A DNA stretch of 64,000 bases from Vibrio aphrogenes. GTDB taxonomy: Bacteria > Pseudomonadota > Gammaproteobacteria > Enterobacterales > Vibrionaceae. The notes beneath the pieces are model-generated. The model had not been told where the DNA came from and ran no database searches. It saw nothing but the letters and a program-made list of their open reading frames with translations. A program made the translations under genes and the position numbers. Of this stretch, positions 46,484 to 54,210 are shown piece after piece; within the stretch, counting starts at the first letter, position 1; each line of letters begins with the position of its first letter. The stretch covers positions 1,178,001-1,242,000 of the forward strand of contig NZ_AP018689.1 in NCBI RefSeq assembly GCF_002157735.2. The letters run 5' to 3'.

Positions 46484-46966
46484 TTAATCTTTAAAATTAT
46501 TAAATTGGAAAGGTTGCTCAAGTTCAGAAGAACGTACCAGGCTCATGACTTGTTGCAAATCATCACGTTTTTTACCAGTAACACGCACTTTATCGCCTTG
46601 AATCGAAGCCTGAACTTTGATCTTAGAGTCTTTGATCAGTTTGACGACTTTTTTCGCGACAGCGACATCAATACCTTGCTTAAACCAAGCTTCTTGAGTA
46701 TGCGTTTTGCCGGTTTGGTCGGCTTTTTGAAGATCAAGTGCATTCGCATCGACACCACGTTTAGCCAATTGACCACGAAGTATCGTCATCATCTGACCAA
46801 TTTGATATTCATTTTCGGCGGTTAGCTTGACGATATCATTTTTAAATTCGAAGCTTGCGTTTACATTACGGAAGTCGAAACGGGTATCTAATTCACGGCT
46901 GGCATTTTCAGTAGCATTTCTTACTTCAACACTGTCTACTTCAGAAATAATGTCAAATGAAGGCAT
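46484..46966 (-). CDS. yajQ: YajQ-family nucleotide-binding protein
   Basis: A 160-residue protein of the YajQ (UPF0234) family, two ferredoxin-like domains that bind nucleic acids or nucleotides; some homologues bind cyclic di-GMP. It opens [25 protein letters not shown] and carries [25 protein letters not shown] near the C-terminus, both diagnostic. It starts two bases after the aroH stop, so aroH and yajQ form one operon here. Confidence 0.95.
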   Translation of the reverse strand: MPSFDIISEVDSVEVRNATENASRELDTRFDFRNVNASFEFKNDIVKLTAENEYQIGQMMTILRGQLAKRGVDANALDLQKADQTGKTHTQEAWFKQGIDVAVAKKVVKLIKDSKIKVQASIQGDKVRVTGKKRDDLQQVMSLVRSSELEQPFQFNNFKD

Positions 46967-46968
46967 GA

Positions 46969-48033
46969 TCAGTTTTTCTCCGATTGATTTTTAATGGTTT
47001 GGGCAAGTAAGGAAAGCATTTCTGCGGTATCTTCCCAGCTTAAACAAGGATCAGTAATGGATTTACCGTAAGTGAGGGCGGAAAGTTCATCAATAGGTTG
47101 ATTCCCTTCTTCAATAAAGCTTTCAGCCATGATGCCGGCAATCGATTGAGAGCCATTTTCGATTTGTTGGCAAATATCTTTGGCGACATCCAGTTGTTTA
47201 CGGTGGATTTTTTGGCAATTAGCGTGGCTAAAATCAACGACTAAGCGTGGCGTTAACCCCACTGATTTTAATTGGGTGCACGCGGTTTCTACCGAGTGTG
47301 AATCAAAGTTTGGTCCAGTCTCGCCACCACGTAGAATTGCATGACCATAAGGGTTACCTGAAGTGCGGTAAACCGTCATGCGGCCATTTTTATCTGGAGA
47401 GCAAAAGTAATGCGAAGCTTGTGCCGCACGAATGGCATCGGTTGCGATTTTCACATTGCCATTGGTGCCATTTTTGAACCCCACAGGACAAGACAAGGCA
47501 GAGGCCATTTCTCGGTGAATTTGTGATTCAGTAGTTCGCGCGCCAATCGCTCCCCAAGAGATTAAATCAGCGATATATTGACCGGTGATCATATCTAAAA
47601 ATTCGGTTGCAGTGGCCAGACCCAGTTTGTTGATATCAAGCAGCAGTTTACGGGCTTTATGTAAGCCAGCTTCAAGGGCATAGCTGCCATCTAGATTAGG
47701 ATCACTGATTAAACCTTTCCAACCAATGACAGTACGAGGCTTTTCAAAGTAGGTTCTCATTACGATGAATAATTGGTCTTGATATTGCTCTTGGAGTGCG
47801 TTTAAGCGTTGTGCATAATCCATCGCAGCTTCAGTATCGTGTACTGAGCATGGGCCTACAATGACCAGTAGGCGAGAGTCGTTTCCGGATAAGATATTTT
47901 CAATCTGACGACGAGAGGATTCAATGTGTGCCGCCACTTCATCAGAGATTGGATGAGCTTGCATTAACTCTAAAGGGGTAGGCATGGGGCCTAAAGGCTG
48001 AGTTCTAAGCTCATCAGTTTTTACAAAAGGCAT
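46969..48033 (-). CDS. aroH: DAHP synthase, AroH (tryptophan-sensitive) type
   Basis: A 354-residue class I DAHP synthase that condenses phosphoenolpyruvate and erythrose-4-phosphate in the first step of aromatic amino acid synthesis. The active-site segments [40 protein letters not shown] and [11 protein letters not shown] are intact. The region [20 protein letters not shown] and the end [11 protein letters not shown] are nearer E. coli AroH than AroG or AroF. I found no convincing TrpR or TyrR operator upstream. It shares a divergent region with an orphan PEP-synthase-like domain protein. Confidence 0.92.
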   Translation of the reverse strand: MPFVKTDELRTQPLGPMPTPLELMQAHPISDEVAAHIESSRRQIENILSGNDSRLLVIVGPCSVHDTEAAMDYAQRLNALQEQYQDQLFIVMRTYFEKPRTVIGWKGLISDPNLDGSYALEAGLHKARKLLLDINKLGLATATEFLDMITGQYIADLISWGAIGARTTESQIHREMASALSCPVGFKNGTNGNVKIATDAIRAAQASHYFCSPDKNGRMTVYRTSGNPYGHAILRGGETGPNFDSHSVETACTQLKSVGLTPRLVVDFSHANCQKIHRKQLDVAKDICQQIENGSQSIAGIMAESFIEEGNQPIDELSALTYGKSITDPCLSWEDTAEMLSLLAQTIKNQSEKN

Positions 48034-48234
48034 TCGTTTGTCTTCATTTAAAGTACACTGCGTAAAGATAACGGAAATATGTGATGGAATAAACGTTCTA
48101 ACGTTCTTTCTTCTGAATTTTTCTGATTTTTAATTCTAAATAGGATGTATTTTTAGCGGAAAATGTATTTTTGCTTGTTTTGTGGCGGTTAACTCAGTAT
48201 TTTCAAGTTATCGCGACTAATTAATGGAGTATTT

Positions 48235-49137
48235 ATGTCTCAAGATCTACAAGGAACCATTCCTTCTAATGCACTCATTGGTGATGTTCTGCCTTCGCAA
48301 CGAAAAGACTCAGTTGATAAGGCAAGCCATCTTTTTGTTTCCCTGAGTGAATTAGTACAAGAACATATTTATTATCACCCTGAAATTGGTCTGAATTTAG
48401 TGCATCTTTCTGAAGCGGATACTTGCCACTTACAAACGATTTTGAATGTACAGGAGTTGGACTCGGCAATCATTGATAATCATTTTGTGACCACTTTAGT
48501 GAGTAGTATCGAAAATGCCATTTTACCTCAACATCAACATATTCGAGTGTGTTTGTCTGACGCCGATAGTTATGCTTATTCAGCGTTGATAGGTGGCAGT
48601 ATTGAACAGACGGAAGTCAACCCAGCCATTGGTGTGCGTGGGGTATCTCGTTTCTCTTCTCCTGAATTTACTCATTCATTTGAACTAGAATGTCGAGTCA
48701 TTAAGCAATTGCGAGATAAAGGTATCGATGTTGAGATTGTTGTCCCGTTTGTTCGAGCTTTAAGTGACGCGGCGATGATCATTGATTGTCTTGCGGTACA
48801 AGGGCTACCAAGGGGGTTAGGTGGGTTAAAAGTGTTGTATTGTTGCGATTCACCGTCATCTATTTTACTTGCCGATAAATTGCTGCAATATTTTGATGGC
48901 CTAGTTGTTAATACGGGTAACCTGACTCAGCTTACTTTGGGTATCGATATTCATAATGAATCATTGCAGGCCTTGTTTAATCCAGAACATGAGTCGGTAT
49001 TACTGCTAATTGCGCAAGCGGTGAAATCAGCCAATCAAGCCAAGAAACCGGCTATCGTCTATTGCCAACAGTTACTGCAGTTACCAAAAATGCAGAATGC
49101 CTTAGCTGAATTAGATGAAGTGCAAGTTTTGCTGTAA
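48235..49137 (+). CDS. Stand-alone, degenerate PEP-synthase C-terminal domain protein
   Basis: A 300-residue protein whose residues about 100-300 match the C-terminal PEP/pyruvate-binding TIM barrel of PEP synthase (PpsA). The PpsA blocks NPMLGFRGASRY, ECEAVKRVRN, VEIMIPFVRT and NDMTQLTLGLD correspond to NPAIGVRGVSRF (129-140), ECRVIKQLRD, VEIVVPFVRA and GNLTQLTLGID (228-238). The ATP-grasp and phosphohistidine domains are missing. Key residues differ: the metal-site MCEIPSN is CCDSPSS (203-209), and the catalytic CGQ is replaced by YCQ (276-278). It is probably a non-catalytic PEP or pyruvate sensor, or relic. The first 100 residues are not recognised. Confidence 0.75.
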   Translation: MSQDLQGTIPSNALIGDVLPSQRKDSVDKASHLFVSLSELVQEHIYYHPEIGLNLVHLSEADTCHLQTILNVQELDSAIIDNHFVTTLVSSIENAILPQHQHIRVCLSDADSYAYSALIGGSIEQTEVNPAIGVRGVSRFSSPEFTHSFELECRVIKQLRDKGIDVEIVVPFVRALSDAAMIIDCLAVQGLPRGLGGLKVLYCCDSPSSILLADKLLQYFDGLVVNTGNLTQLTLGIDIHNESLQALFNPEHESVLLLIAQAVKSANQAKKPAIVYCQQLLQLPKMQNALAELDEVQVLL

Positions 49138-49167
49138 CGGTTTTGTCTAAACTTTCGATAGGTTCAC

Positions 49168-49197
49168 AAAAAGCCGATCTCGTGATCGGTTTTTTTT
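49168..49197 (+). terminator. Rho-independent terminator after the PEP-domain gene
   Basis: The stem CCGATC / GATCGG extended by A-T pairs, with loop TCGT, is followed by eight T. Confidence 0.92.
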
Positions 49198-49286
49198 ATC
49201 TCTTAAGCAAGATTACGCATTGGTTATTGACCAGAGTGTTAATAATACGTTAACTGGTCAGATGTGAATCAAATAAGGAATAAACA

Positions 49287-49760
49287 ATGGACCATTTATC
49301 TCAAGCCAATGCGCATTTAAAATATTTTAGTGAACAAATGGTGCCTATGATTGGTTACTGCAAACCTGAAATATTACGTTTAACTGACGAAAGCGTTGAA
49401 ATTAAGATCCCCTTAGTAACGGCCACAAAAAATCACTTAAATAGTATGTATTTTGGTGCCTTAGCGGTTGGAGCTGATACCGCAGGAGGATTTTTAGCCA
49501 TTGCTAAAGCTGAGCAATTAGGCAAGAAAATCTCTTTAGCCTTTAAAGCCGTCAAAGCAGAGTTTCTTGCTCGTCCAGAAGATGATGTGGTGTTTGTCTG
49601 TCATGATGGCAAATTGATTGACCAAATGTTAGCGAAAACGGTGGCAACCGGGGAGCGGGTCAATCAAGCGGTACGTATTACGGTTCTTTGTCCTACTTTG
49701 CATGGCGAGAAACCCATGGCTGAGTTTGAACTGACGTTATCGGTTAAGGTGATGGAGTAA
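49287..49760 (+). CDS. Hotdog-fold DUF4442 (thioesterase-like) protein
   Basis: A 157-residue protein with the hotdog-fold pattern: a central helix LNSMYFGALAVGADTAGGFLAIAKAEQLG (about residues 51-78) wrapped by strands such as VEIKIPLVTATKNH and VNQAVRITVLC. It belongs to the DUF4442/YiiD-C thioesterase-like group; the acyl substrate is unknown. ATAAGGA lies upstream of the ATG. It stands alone between two terminated units. Confidence 0.8.
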   Translation: MDHLSQANAHLKYFSEQMVPMIGYCKPEILRLTDESVEIKIPLVTATKNHLNSMYFGALAVGADTAGGFLAIAKAEQLGKKISLAFKAVKAEFLARPEDDVVFVCHDGKLIDQMLAKTVATGERVNQAVRITVLCPTLHGEKPMAEFELTLSVKVME

Positions 49761-49895
49761 ATTGGCGCCTGGAGATGAAGTTTTATTTTTATTGAGTATT
49801 TACGTGAATAATACAAGCAGGGGCGTATAATGTCTTAAGTCTCGTGTTCTGCACCAGCTATTCCCCCTATACTTGTATAATAAATAAGAGTTTTC

Positions 49896-50729
49896 ATGAT
49901 TAAAATTGGTCAAATCAATACATTAACTGTCACTAAGCAAGCCGATTTTGGCTATTTCCTCGATGCGGAGGATTATGGTTCTGTATTACTACCGAATAAG
50001 TTTGTGCCTGAAGGGCTGAAGGTTGGTGATGATATTGATGTCATGTTGTATTTTGATTCAGATAACCAATTATCGGCCACCACAGAAACGCCATTAGCTC
50101 AAGTAGGGCAATGGGCGATGATGCATGTGGTTGGCGTCAATAGTGTAGGTGCGTTTGTCGATTGGGGTATTGATAAAAAAGACTTACTAGTGCCTTTCAG
50201 CAACCAACGCGTGCCTTTGCGTGAAGAGCAAAACGTTTTAGTGTATGTCTATTCTGATAAAGCGTCAGGCCGGATTGTTGGTACTACTAAATTCAATAAG
50301 TTACTCGATAAAACTCCAGCTAATTATGAAGTTAACCAACAGGTTGAATTGTTAATTGCTGAACGTACCGATCTTGGTTTTAAAGCGATCATTAATGAAT
50401 CTCATTGGGGCGTTATCTTCAAATCGGATGTTTTTGGTAAGCTGTTTGTTGGTAAGCGCTTGAAAGGTTATATAAAAGGCATTCGTGAAGATGGGCGTAT
50501 TAACCTGTCATTGCAAAAAGTCGGCGTGGCTAAGATGGATGACTTAAGTGAAAAAGTGATGCATGTATTAGAAACCAAAGGCGGCTTCCTTCCTTTAAGT
50601 GATAAATCAACACCAGAAGCCATTTTTACTGTTTTTAGAACCAGTAAAGGGACGTTTAAGAAAACCATTGGCGGTTTATATAAACAAGGTAAAATTCGCA
50701 TCGAAAGTGATGGGATCTATAAGATCTAA
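49896..50729 (+). CDS. CvfB/YitL-like S1 RNA-binding protein
   Basis: A 277-residue protein with tandem S1-like OB folds and a C-terminal winged helix, the CvfB (conserved virulence factor B) architecture. Signs are GQINTLTVTKQADFGYFLDAE, VNSVGAFVDWGIDKKDLLVPFSNQ, a third domain near 145-215 ending GRINLSLQ, and the winged-helix IFTVFRTSKGTFKKTIGGLYKQGKI. It is thought to bind RNA. The gene is single and ends in two overlapping terminator hairpins. Confidence 0.9.
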   Translation: MIKIGQINTLTVTKQADFGYFLDAEDYGSVLLPNKFVPEGLKVGDDIDVMLYFDSDNQLSATTETPLAQVGQWAMMHVVGVNSVGAFVDWGIDKKDLLVPFSNQRVPLREEQNVLVYVYSDKASGRIVGTTKFNKLLDKTPANYEVNQQVELLIAERTDLGFKAIINESHWGVIFKSDVFGKLFVGKRLKGYIKGIREDGRINLSLQKVGVAKMDDLSEKVMHVLETKGGFLPLSDKSTPEAIFTVFRTSKGTFKKTIGGLYKQGKIRIESDGIYKI

Positions 50730-50770
50730 TTGATTGGTTAGTCATATACTAAGAACTAAACACCAAGAAG

Positions 50771-50815
50771 AACGTACAGTGAAAGCTGTGCGTTTTTTTA
50801 TTGCACAGCTTTTTT
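50771..50815 (+). terminator. Two overlapping terminators sharing one arm
   Basis: Hairpin 1 pairs AACGTACAG (50771-50779) with CTGTGCGTT (50786-50794), followed by seven T. Hairpin 2 pairs AAAGCTGTGC (50782-50791) with GCACAGCTTT (50803-50812), followed by more T. The arm around 50786-50791 is used in both, so the two structures exclude each other. Confidence 0.85.
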
Positions 50816-50975
50816 ATACGAATGTATTTTGAACGCCACGAGTTGAGATAAGTCAAAGAAATGATTTTTTAAAGACGAGTTTAATAAGCTTTACTTGATG
50901 TTTTTGTATACTTGACATTCAATAGCGTCTCACTAAAAGTTAACAACTTAAGGTTGTGATTAACTAGGTTTGAAT

Positions 50976-51266
50976 ATGTATCTTTTATGTAGAAATAAAA
51001 TTATGGATTACCAGGCGTGGCACGATTACTTTTCGGTTAATTCCATTTCTTATGAAGAAGCAGGGCTTATGCTGCAAAGTTTGTGGCAAGAAGCGGCAGC
51101 AGAAACAAGTGAAGTGAATGTATTTTGTATGTTTAAGGTGTTTGATTATAAAAAAGCCGTTGCTTTTCTAGACGTACCCGAATTAGCGCAGCAGCGAGAA
51201 AAGGCTGGAGTGATAGAAAGGGAGCATTATTTTATTAACGAATTACCTAATATTGTGCGTCACTAA
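50976..51266 (+). CDS. Small dimeric alpha-beta barrel (ABM-like) protein
   Basis: A 96-residue protein resembling antibiotic-biosynthesis-monooxygenase-like small barrels: an opening strand MYLLCRNKIMDYQAWHDYF, a helix rich in Glu and Ala, a central VNVFCMFKVFDYKKAVAFLD, and a terminal helix. Most relatives are uncharacterised. The frame extends six bases upstream to a TTG, but ATG at 50976 is the better start with AGG eight bases upstream. No operon partner. Confidence 0.65.
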   Translation: MYLLCRNKIMDYQAWHDYFSVNSISYEEAGLMLQSLWQEAAAETSEVNVFCMFKVFDYKKAVAFLDVPELAQQREKAGVIEREHYFINELPNIVRH

Positions 51267-51670
51267 ACTAAGCCTCGATTTTGTCCATTCATCGACTCTA
51301 AACTTCAAGGATGAAGTTTGGCATTTATTTATTCTCATCCCTTTTATTCCGCTGTGATTAATACTAATCTTACGTATTGATGGGTATTTTATCATTATAT
51401 ATCAGTGTTTTATGGTTTTATTGTAACGCTCTTATCCATAGTTAAGGCTAATTATACTAATAGTATGATTAGTCGAACTCATCGCTTAAAGTAAAGCAAG
51501 CGGTCTATATTAAAAAGTAAATAATAGTTGTAGAGTAAAGAAGAGTTTGAATACAAAGCGTAGTTATCCGCAGTTGAGGTTAATTAAATATATAGTTTTT
51601 GAATGACTTCACTTTATCTATAAAATATCCGAATAAATAGGTTGAGTCATACCGTTCACAGGGAAGTAAA
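51267..51670. other. Gap upstream of the PheC-like gene
   Basis: A 404-base AT-rich region. It contains a weak hairpin AAACTTCA/TGAAGTTT (51300-51319) just after the ABM-like gene, and a nearly perfect palindrome CTAATTATACT-AAT-AGTATGATTAG (51448-51472) about 200 bases upstream of the PheC-like start, a possible operator. Nothing else stands out. Confidence 0.45.
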
Positions 51671-52459
51671 ATGATGAAAAAATACCAAACCATTATACAT
51701 TTTGTTAAGAGTTTATTGTTATGCGGAGCTGTGATTTCGACATTTTCTGCGCAAGCCAGAACGTGGGATGAGATTCAAGCCAGTGGCGAGCTGCGTATTG
51801 GTTTAACCGGCGACTATTCACCATTGTCATTTAAAAATAAACTAGGGCAATTGGTGGGTTTTGATGTTGATATGACAAAAGCATTAGCGAAATCATTGAA
51901 TTTAAAGGCAACGTTTATACAAACTACTTGGCCGAACTTAAGCCATGACCTACAAAGTGATCAGTTCGATATTGCTGCGGGAGGAGTCACTAAAACCGAG
52001 CAGCGTGCTCAACAATTTGCGTTATCCAATCCAGTGGCTAAAAATGGCAAGATTGCGCTAACTCATTGTAATCAGCATTTGGAATTTGAAACTTTAGAAG
52101 AGATAGATGTACCTGCTGTGAAAGTGGTGGTGAACCCCGGTGGCACCAACGAAGCTTATGTTAATCAGCACATAAAACATGCTCAAATTATTCGTAAAAA
52201 AGATAATTTTGATACTTTAATGGCGATCAGACATCAAACCGCGGATGTGATGTTTACGGATTTAATCGAAGGTCGTTATTATCAAAATAATGAGAAAGGG
52301 GTGTTTTGTATTGCCTCGAATGAAGTGCTGGATGGCACAAAGAGTTTTAAAGTTTATATGATGAAAAAAGACAATACGGAACTGCTAAATAAAGTGAATC
52401 AATGGCTTGAAGGAAAGGATAAAAATCGCTTGATCAGACAATGGGAAGTGGTTCAATAA
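51671..52459 (+). CDS. Periplasmic cyclohexadienyl dehydratase-like (PheC) protein
   Basis: A 262-residue secreted protein with a signal peptide ending SAQA at about residue 29 and an SBP_bac_3 (solute-binding) fold. Its sequence follows PheC-type cyclohexadienyl dehydratases unusually well: LRIGLTGDYSPLSFKN, FIQTTWPNLSHDLQSDQFDIAAGGV, the NPGGTNE loop (155-161) and TDLIEGR (196-202), whose Glu200 fits the position of the catalytic acid in PheC. Such enzymes turn prephenate or arogenate into phenylpyruvate or phenylalanine in the periplasm. No ABC permease genes are adjacent, which favours an enzyme over a transport protein, but a binding protein remains possible. Confidence 0.75.
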   Translation: MMKKYQTIIHFVKSLLLCGAVISTFSAQARTWDEIQASGELRIGLTGDYSPLSFKNKLGQLVGFDVDMTKALAKSLNLKATFIQTTWPNLSHDLQSDQFDIAAGGVTKTEQRAQQFALSNPVAKNGKIALTHCNQHLEFETLEEIDVPAVKVVVNPGGTNEAYVNQHIKHAQIIRKKDNFDTLMAIRHQTADVMFTDLIEGRYYQNNEKGVFCIASNEVLDGTKSFKVYMMKKDNTELLNKVNQWLEGKDKNRLIRQWEVVQ

Positions 52460-52481
52460 TTTAAGTAAATCTCAATAGACA

Positions 52482-52513
52482 AAAAAGGGCTCGTAATAAT
52501 CATGATTACGAGC
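52482..52513 (-). terminator. Rho-independent terminator downstream of rsmF
   Basis: The perfect 10-bp stem GGCTCGTAAT / ATTACGAGCC is followed by TTTTTT on the minus strand. It lies about 160 bases past the rsmF stop and may also stop the PheC-like transcript. Confidence 0.82.
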
Positions 52514-52673
52514 CTAGGGGAATGCTCTAGGCGAGCACTGCGTAAATAAATGCAGATTACTTAAGCAGTATACATTTAAACAGTAGTACATCACCTCAGA
52601 TTGTCCAGTCGTGATTCATCACCTATTAGGTTTCAGCTAACGATTGGCTTTCATTTTGGCTGAGATTGGCTGG

Positions 52674-54116
52674 TTAGAACAAGTTTTTATCTCGGACTAA
52701 TTCACGTGGTAAGCCATTCTTAATGCGATTACCTACCCATTTACCTAAGCCAATGACAGCCCCAGAATAGCAAACCATCACTTCGCCTTTGCCTGCTGGT
52801 AAGTTAGGTCGAACATCTCGTCCCATAAACCACTCACGCGCCTCTTCAAGTGTTAATTGTACGTTGTTAGCTTGGTTAGATTGTCCCAGAGCCATTACGG
52901 CTTCGTGTTGCCAACGATATAACGGAGCATTTTTTTTGTTGGAAGGCTTTAATGCTTCAGCCAATTTGATTCCGATGCGGCTAAAACGTAGCTCACCGAT
53001 CAAGTGCACCATCGCACTGGGGAATAACCAGACTTCATTGTCGCGTAACCAGACTTGACTTGAGGTTGGGATATCCAATCCAAGAGAGGCTTTTAACTCA
53101 TGGATCAACTGTTGAATAATCTTGCTTTCGGCAGGTTTAAAAGGAAATTTACCTAAGCGCTTGTTGACTTCTGGTGGCGTAGTGGAGAACAGTTTTTTGA
53201 TTTTTGCGACAAAAAAACCTTCACTATCAAAAATTTGAGGATAGACATGCAAAAAGCCTTCAGGTGTTAATGCTTTGTCTGCATCGGTAAAAAGATGCCC
53301 TAATGGCAGAAATTCAACGGCATCGGCAAAGGTATTTTTGAGGTGCATACACACTTGTTGGTTTTCTTGATGATTTAATGTACATGTTGAATAGACTAAT
53401 GTGCCACCGGGTTTTAAAGCATGGAAAGCACTTTCAATTAAATCATATTGAGTCATGGCAATATCATGAATCGAGGCTAAATCCCAGTTACTCATAGCAT
53501 CGGCATCTTTACGTACTGTGCCTTCACCAGAGCAGGGTGCATCAAGTAAAATCGTATCAAAGGTTTCCGGTAACCAACCACCGAAAACACGGGCATCAAA
53601 ATTGGTGAGAGTAGTGTTGTGGATCCCACAGCGTTGCACATTTGCGCTGAGCACTTTCACTCGACTTGCTGCGTATTCATTGGCAATTAAGGCACCTTGG
53701 TTGTTCATGGCGGCTGCAATCTGAGTGGTTTTGGAACCGGGAGCGGCTGCCATATCGAGCACCAGTTCAAGCGGGGGATGGCCGTCTAGTAATGCGGTAA
53801 CTGGCAACATCGAACTAGCCTCTTGAATATAAAATAGGCCAGAGAGATGTTCTGCGGTATTGCCTAAAGGTACGGATTCATCTTCACGTTCAATCCAAAA
53901 TCCTTCTTTACACCAAGGAATGGGCGAAAGATCCCAGCATTTTTCCTGAGCAATCACTAGGAACTCATCAATTGAGACTTTTAAAGTATTGACGCGAATA
54001 CTACGACGTAACGGACGCTGACAGGCGGCAATAAAATCATCCATTGATAAATGACTAGGCATGGTTTCTTCGACTAGGGCTAGAAAGTCAGAAGGTAGGT
54101 GAACATTGGAATGCAA
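52674..54116 (-). CDS. rsmF: 16S rRNA m5C1407 methyltransferase RsmF (YebU)
   Basis: A 480-residue enzyme (E. coli 479) that methylates C1407 of 16S rRNA. The SAM-binding [10 protein letters not shown] is at 123-132, and the two catalytic cysteines are C195 in DAPCSGEG and C245 in YSTCTLN. The C-terminal PUA-like region (WYRGRDV-like motif [11 protein letters not shown]) is present. The order rsmF, letB, letA on one strand matches E. coli yebU-yebT-yebS, but a terminator separates letB from rsmF here. Confidence 0.97.
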   Translation of the reverse strand: MHSNVHLPSDFLALVEETMPSHLSMDDFIAACQRPLRRSIRVNTLKVSIDEFLVIAQEKCWDLSPIPWCKEGFWIEREDESVPLGNTAEHLSGLFYIQEASSMLPVTALLDGHPPLELVLDMAAAPGSKTTQIAAAMNNQGALIANEYAASRVKVLSANVQRCGIHNTTLTNFDARVFGGWLPETFDTILLDAPCSGEGTVRKDADAMSNWDLASIHDIAMTQYDLIESAFHALKPGGTLVYSTCTLNHQENQQVCMHLKNTFADAVEFLPLGHLFTDADKALTPEGFLHVYPQIFDSEGFFVAKIKKLFSTTPPEVNKRLGKFPFKPAESKIIQQLIHELKASLGLDIPTSSQVWLRDNEVWLFPSAMVHLIGELRFSRIGIKLAEALKPSNKKNAPLYRWQHEAVMALGQSNQANNVQLTLEEAREWFMGRDVRPNLPAGKGEVMVCYSGAVIGLGKWVGNRIKNGLPRELVRDKNLF

Positions 54117-54164
54117 AGGAATAGCCTCGTGAGGTTAGAATCAAAGGCAAATTTTAACGTAACT

Positions 54165-54198
54165 AAAAAAAAATGCAGCTGATTTAACAACTGCATTT
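54165..54198 (-). terminator. Rho-independent terminator of letB
   Basis: The stem AAATGCAG / CTGCATTT is followed on the minus strand by nine T. It separates letB from rsmF. Confidence 0.88.
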
Positions 54199-54210
54199 CT
54201 TCTCTCAACT

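Noticed and set aside
48034..48234. Possible TrpR operator upstream of aroH (GGTTAACTCAGT)
   Set aside because: Only half of the symmetric TrpR site is present and it needs a one-base insertion to align; not convincing.
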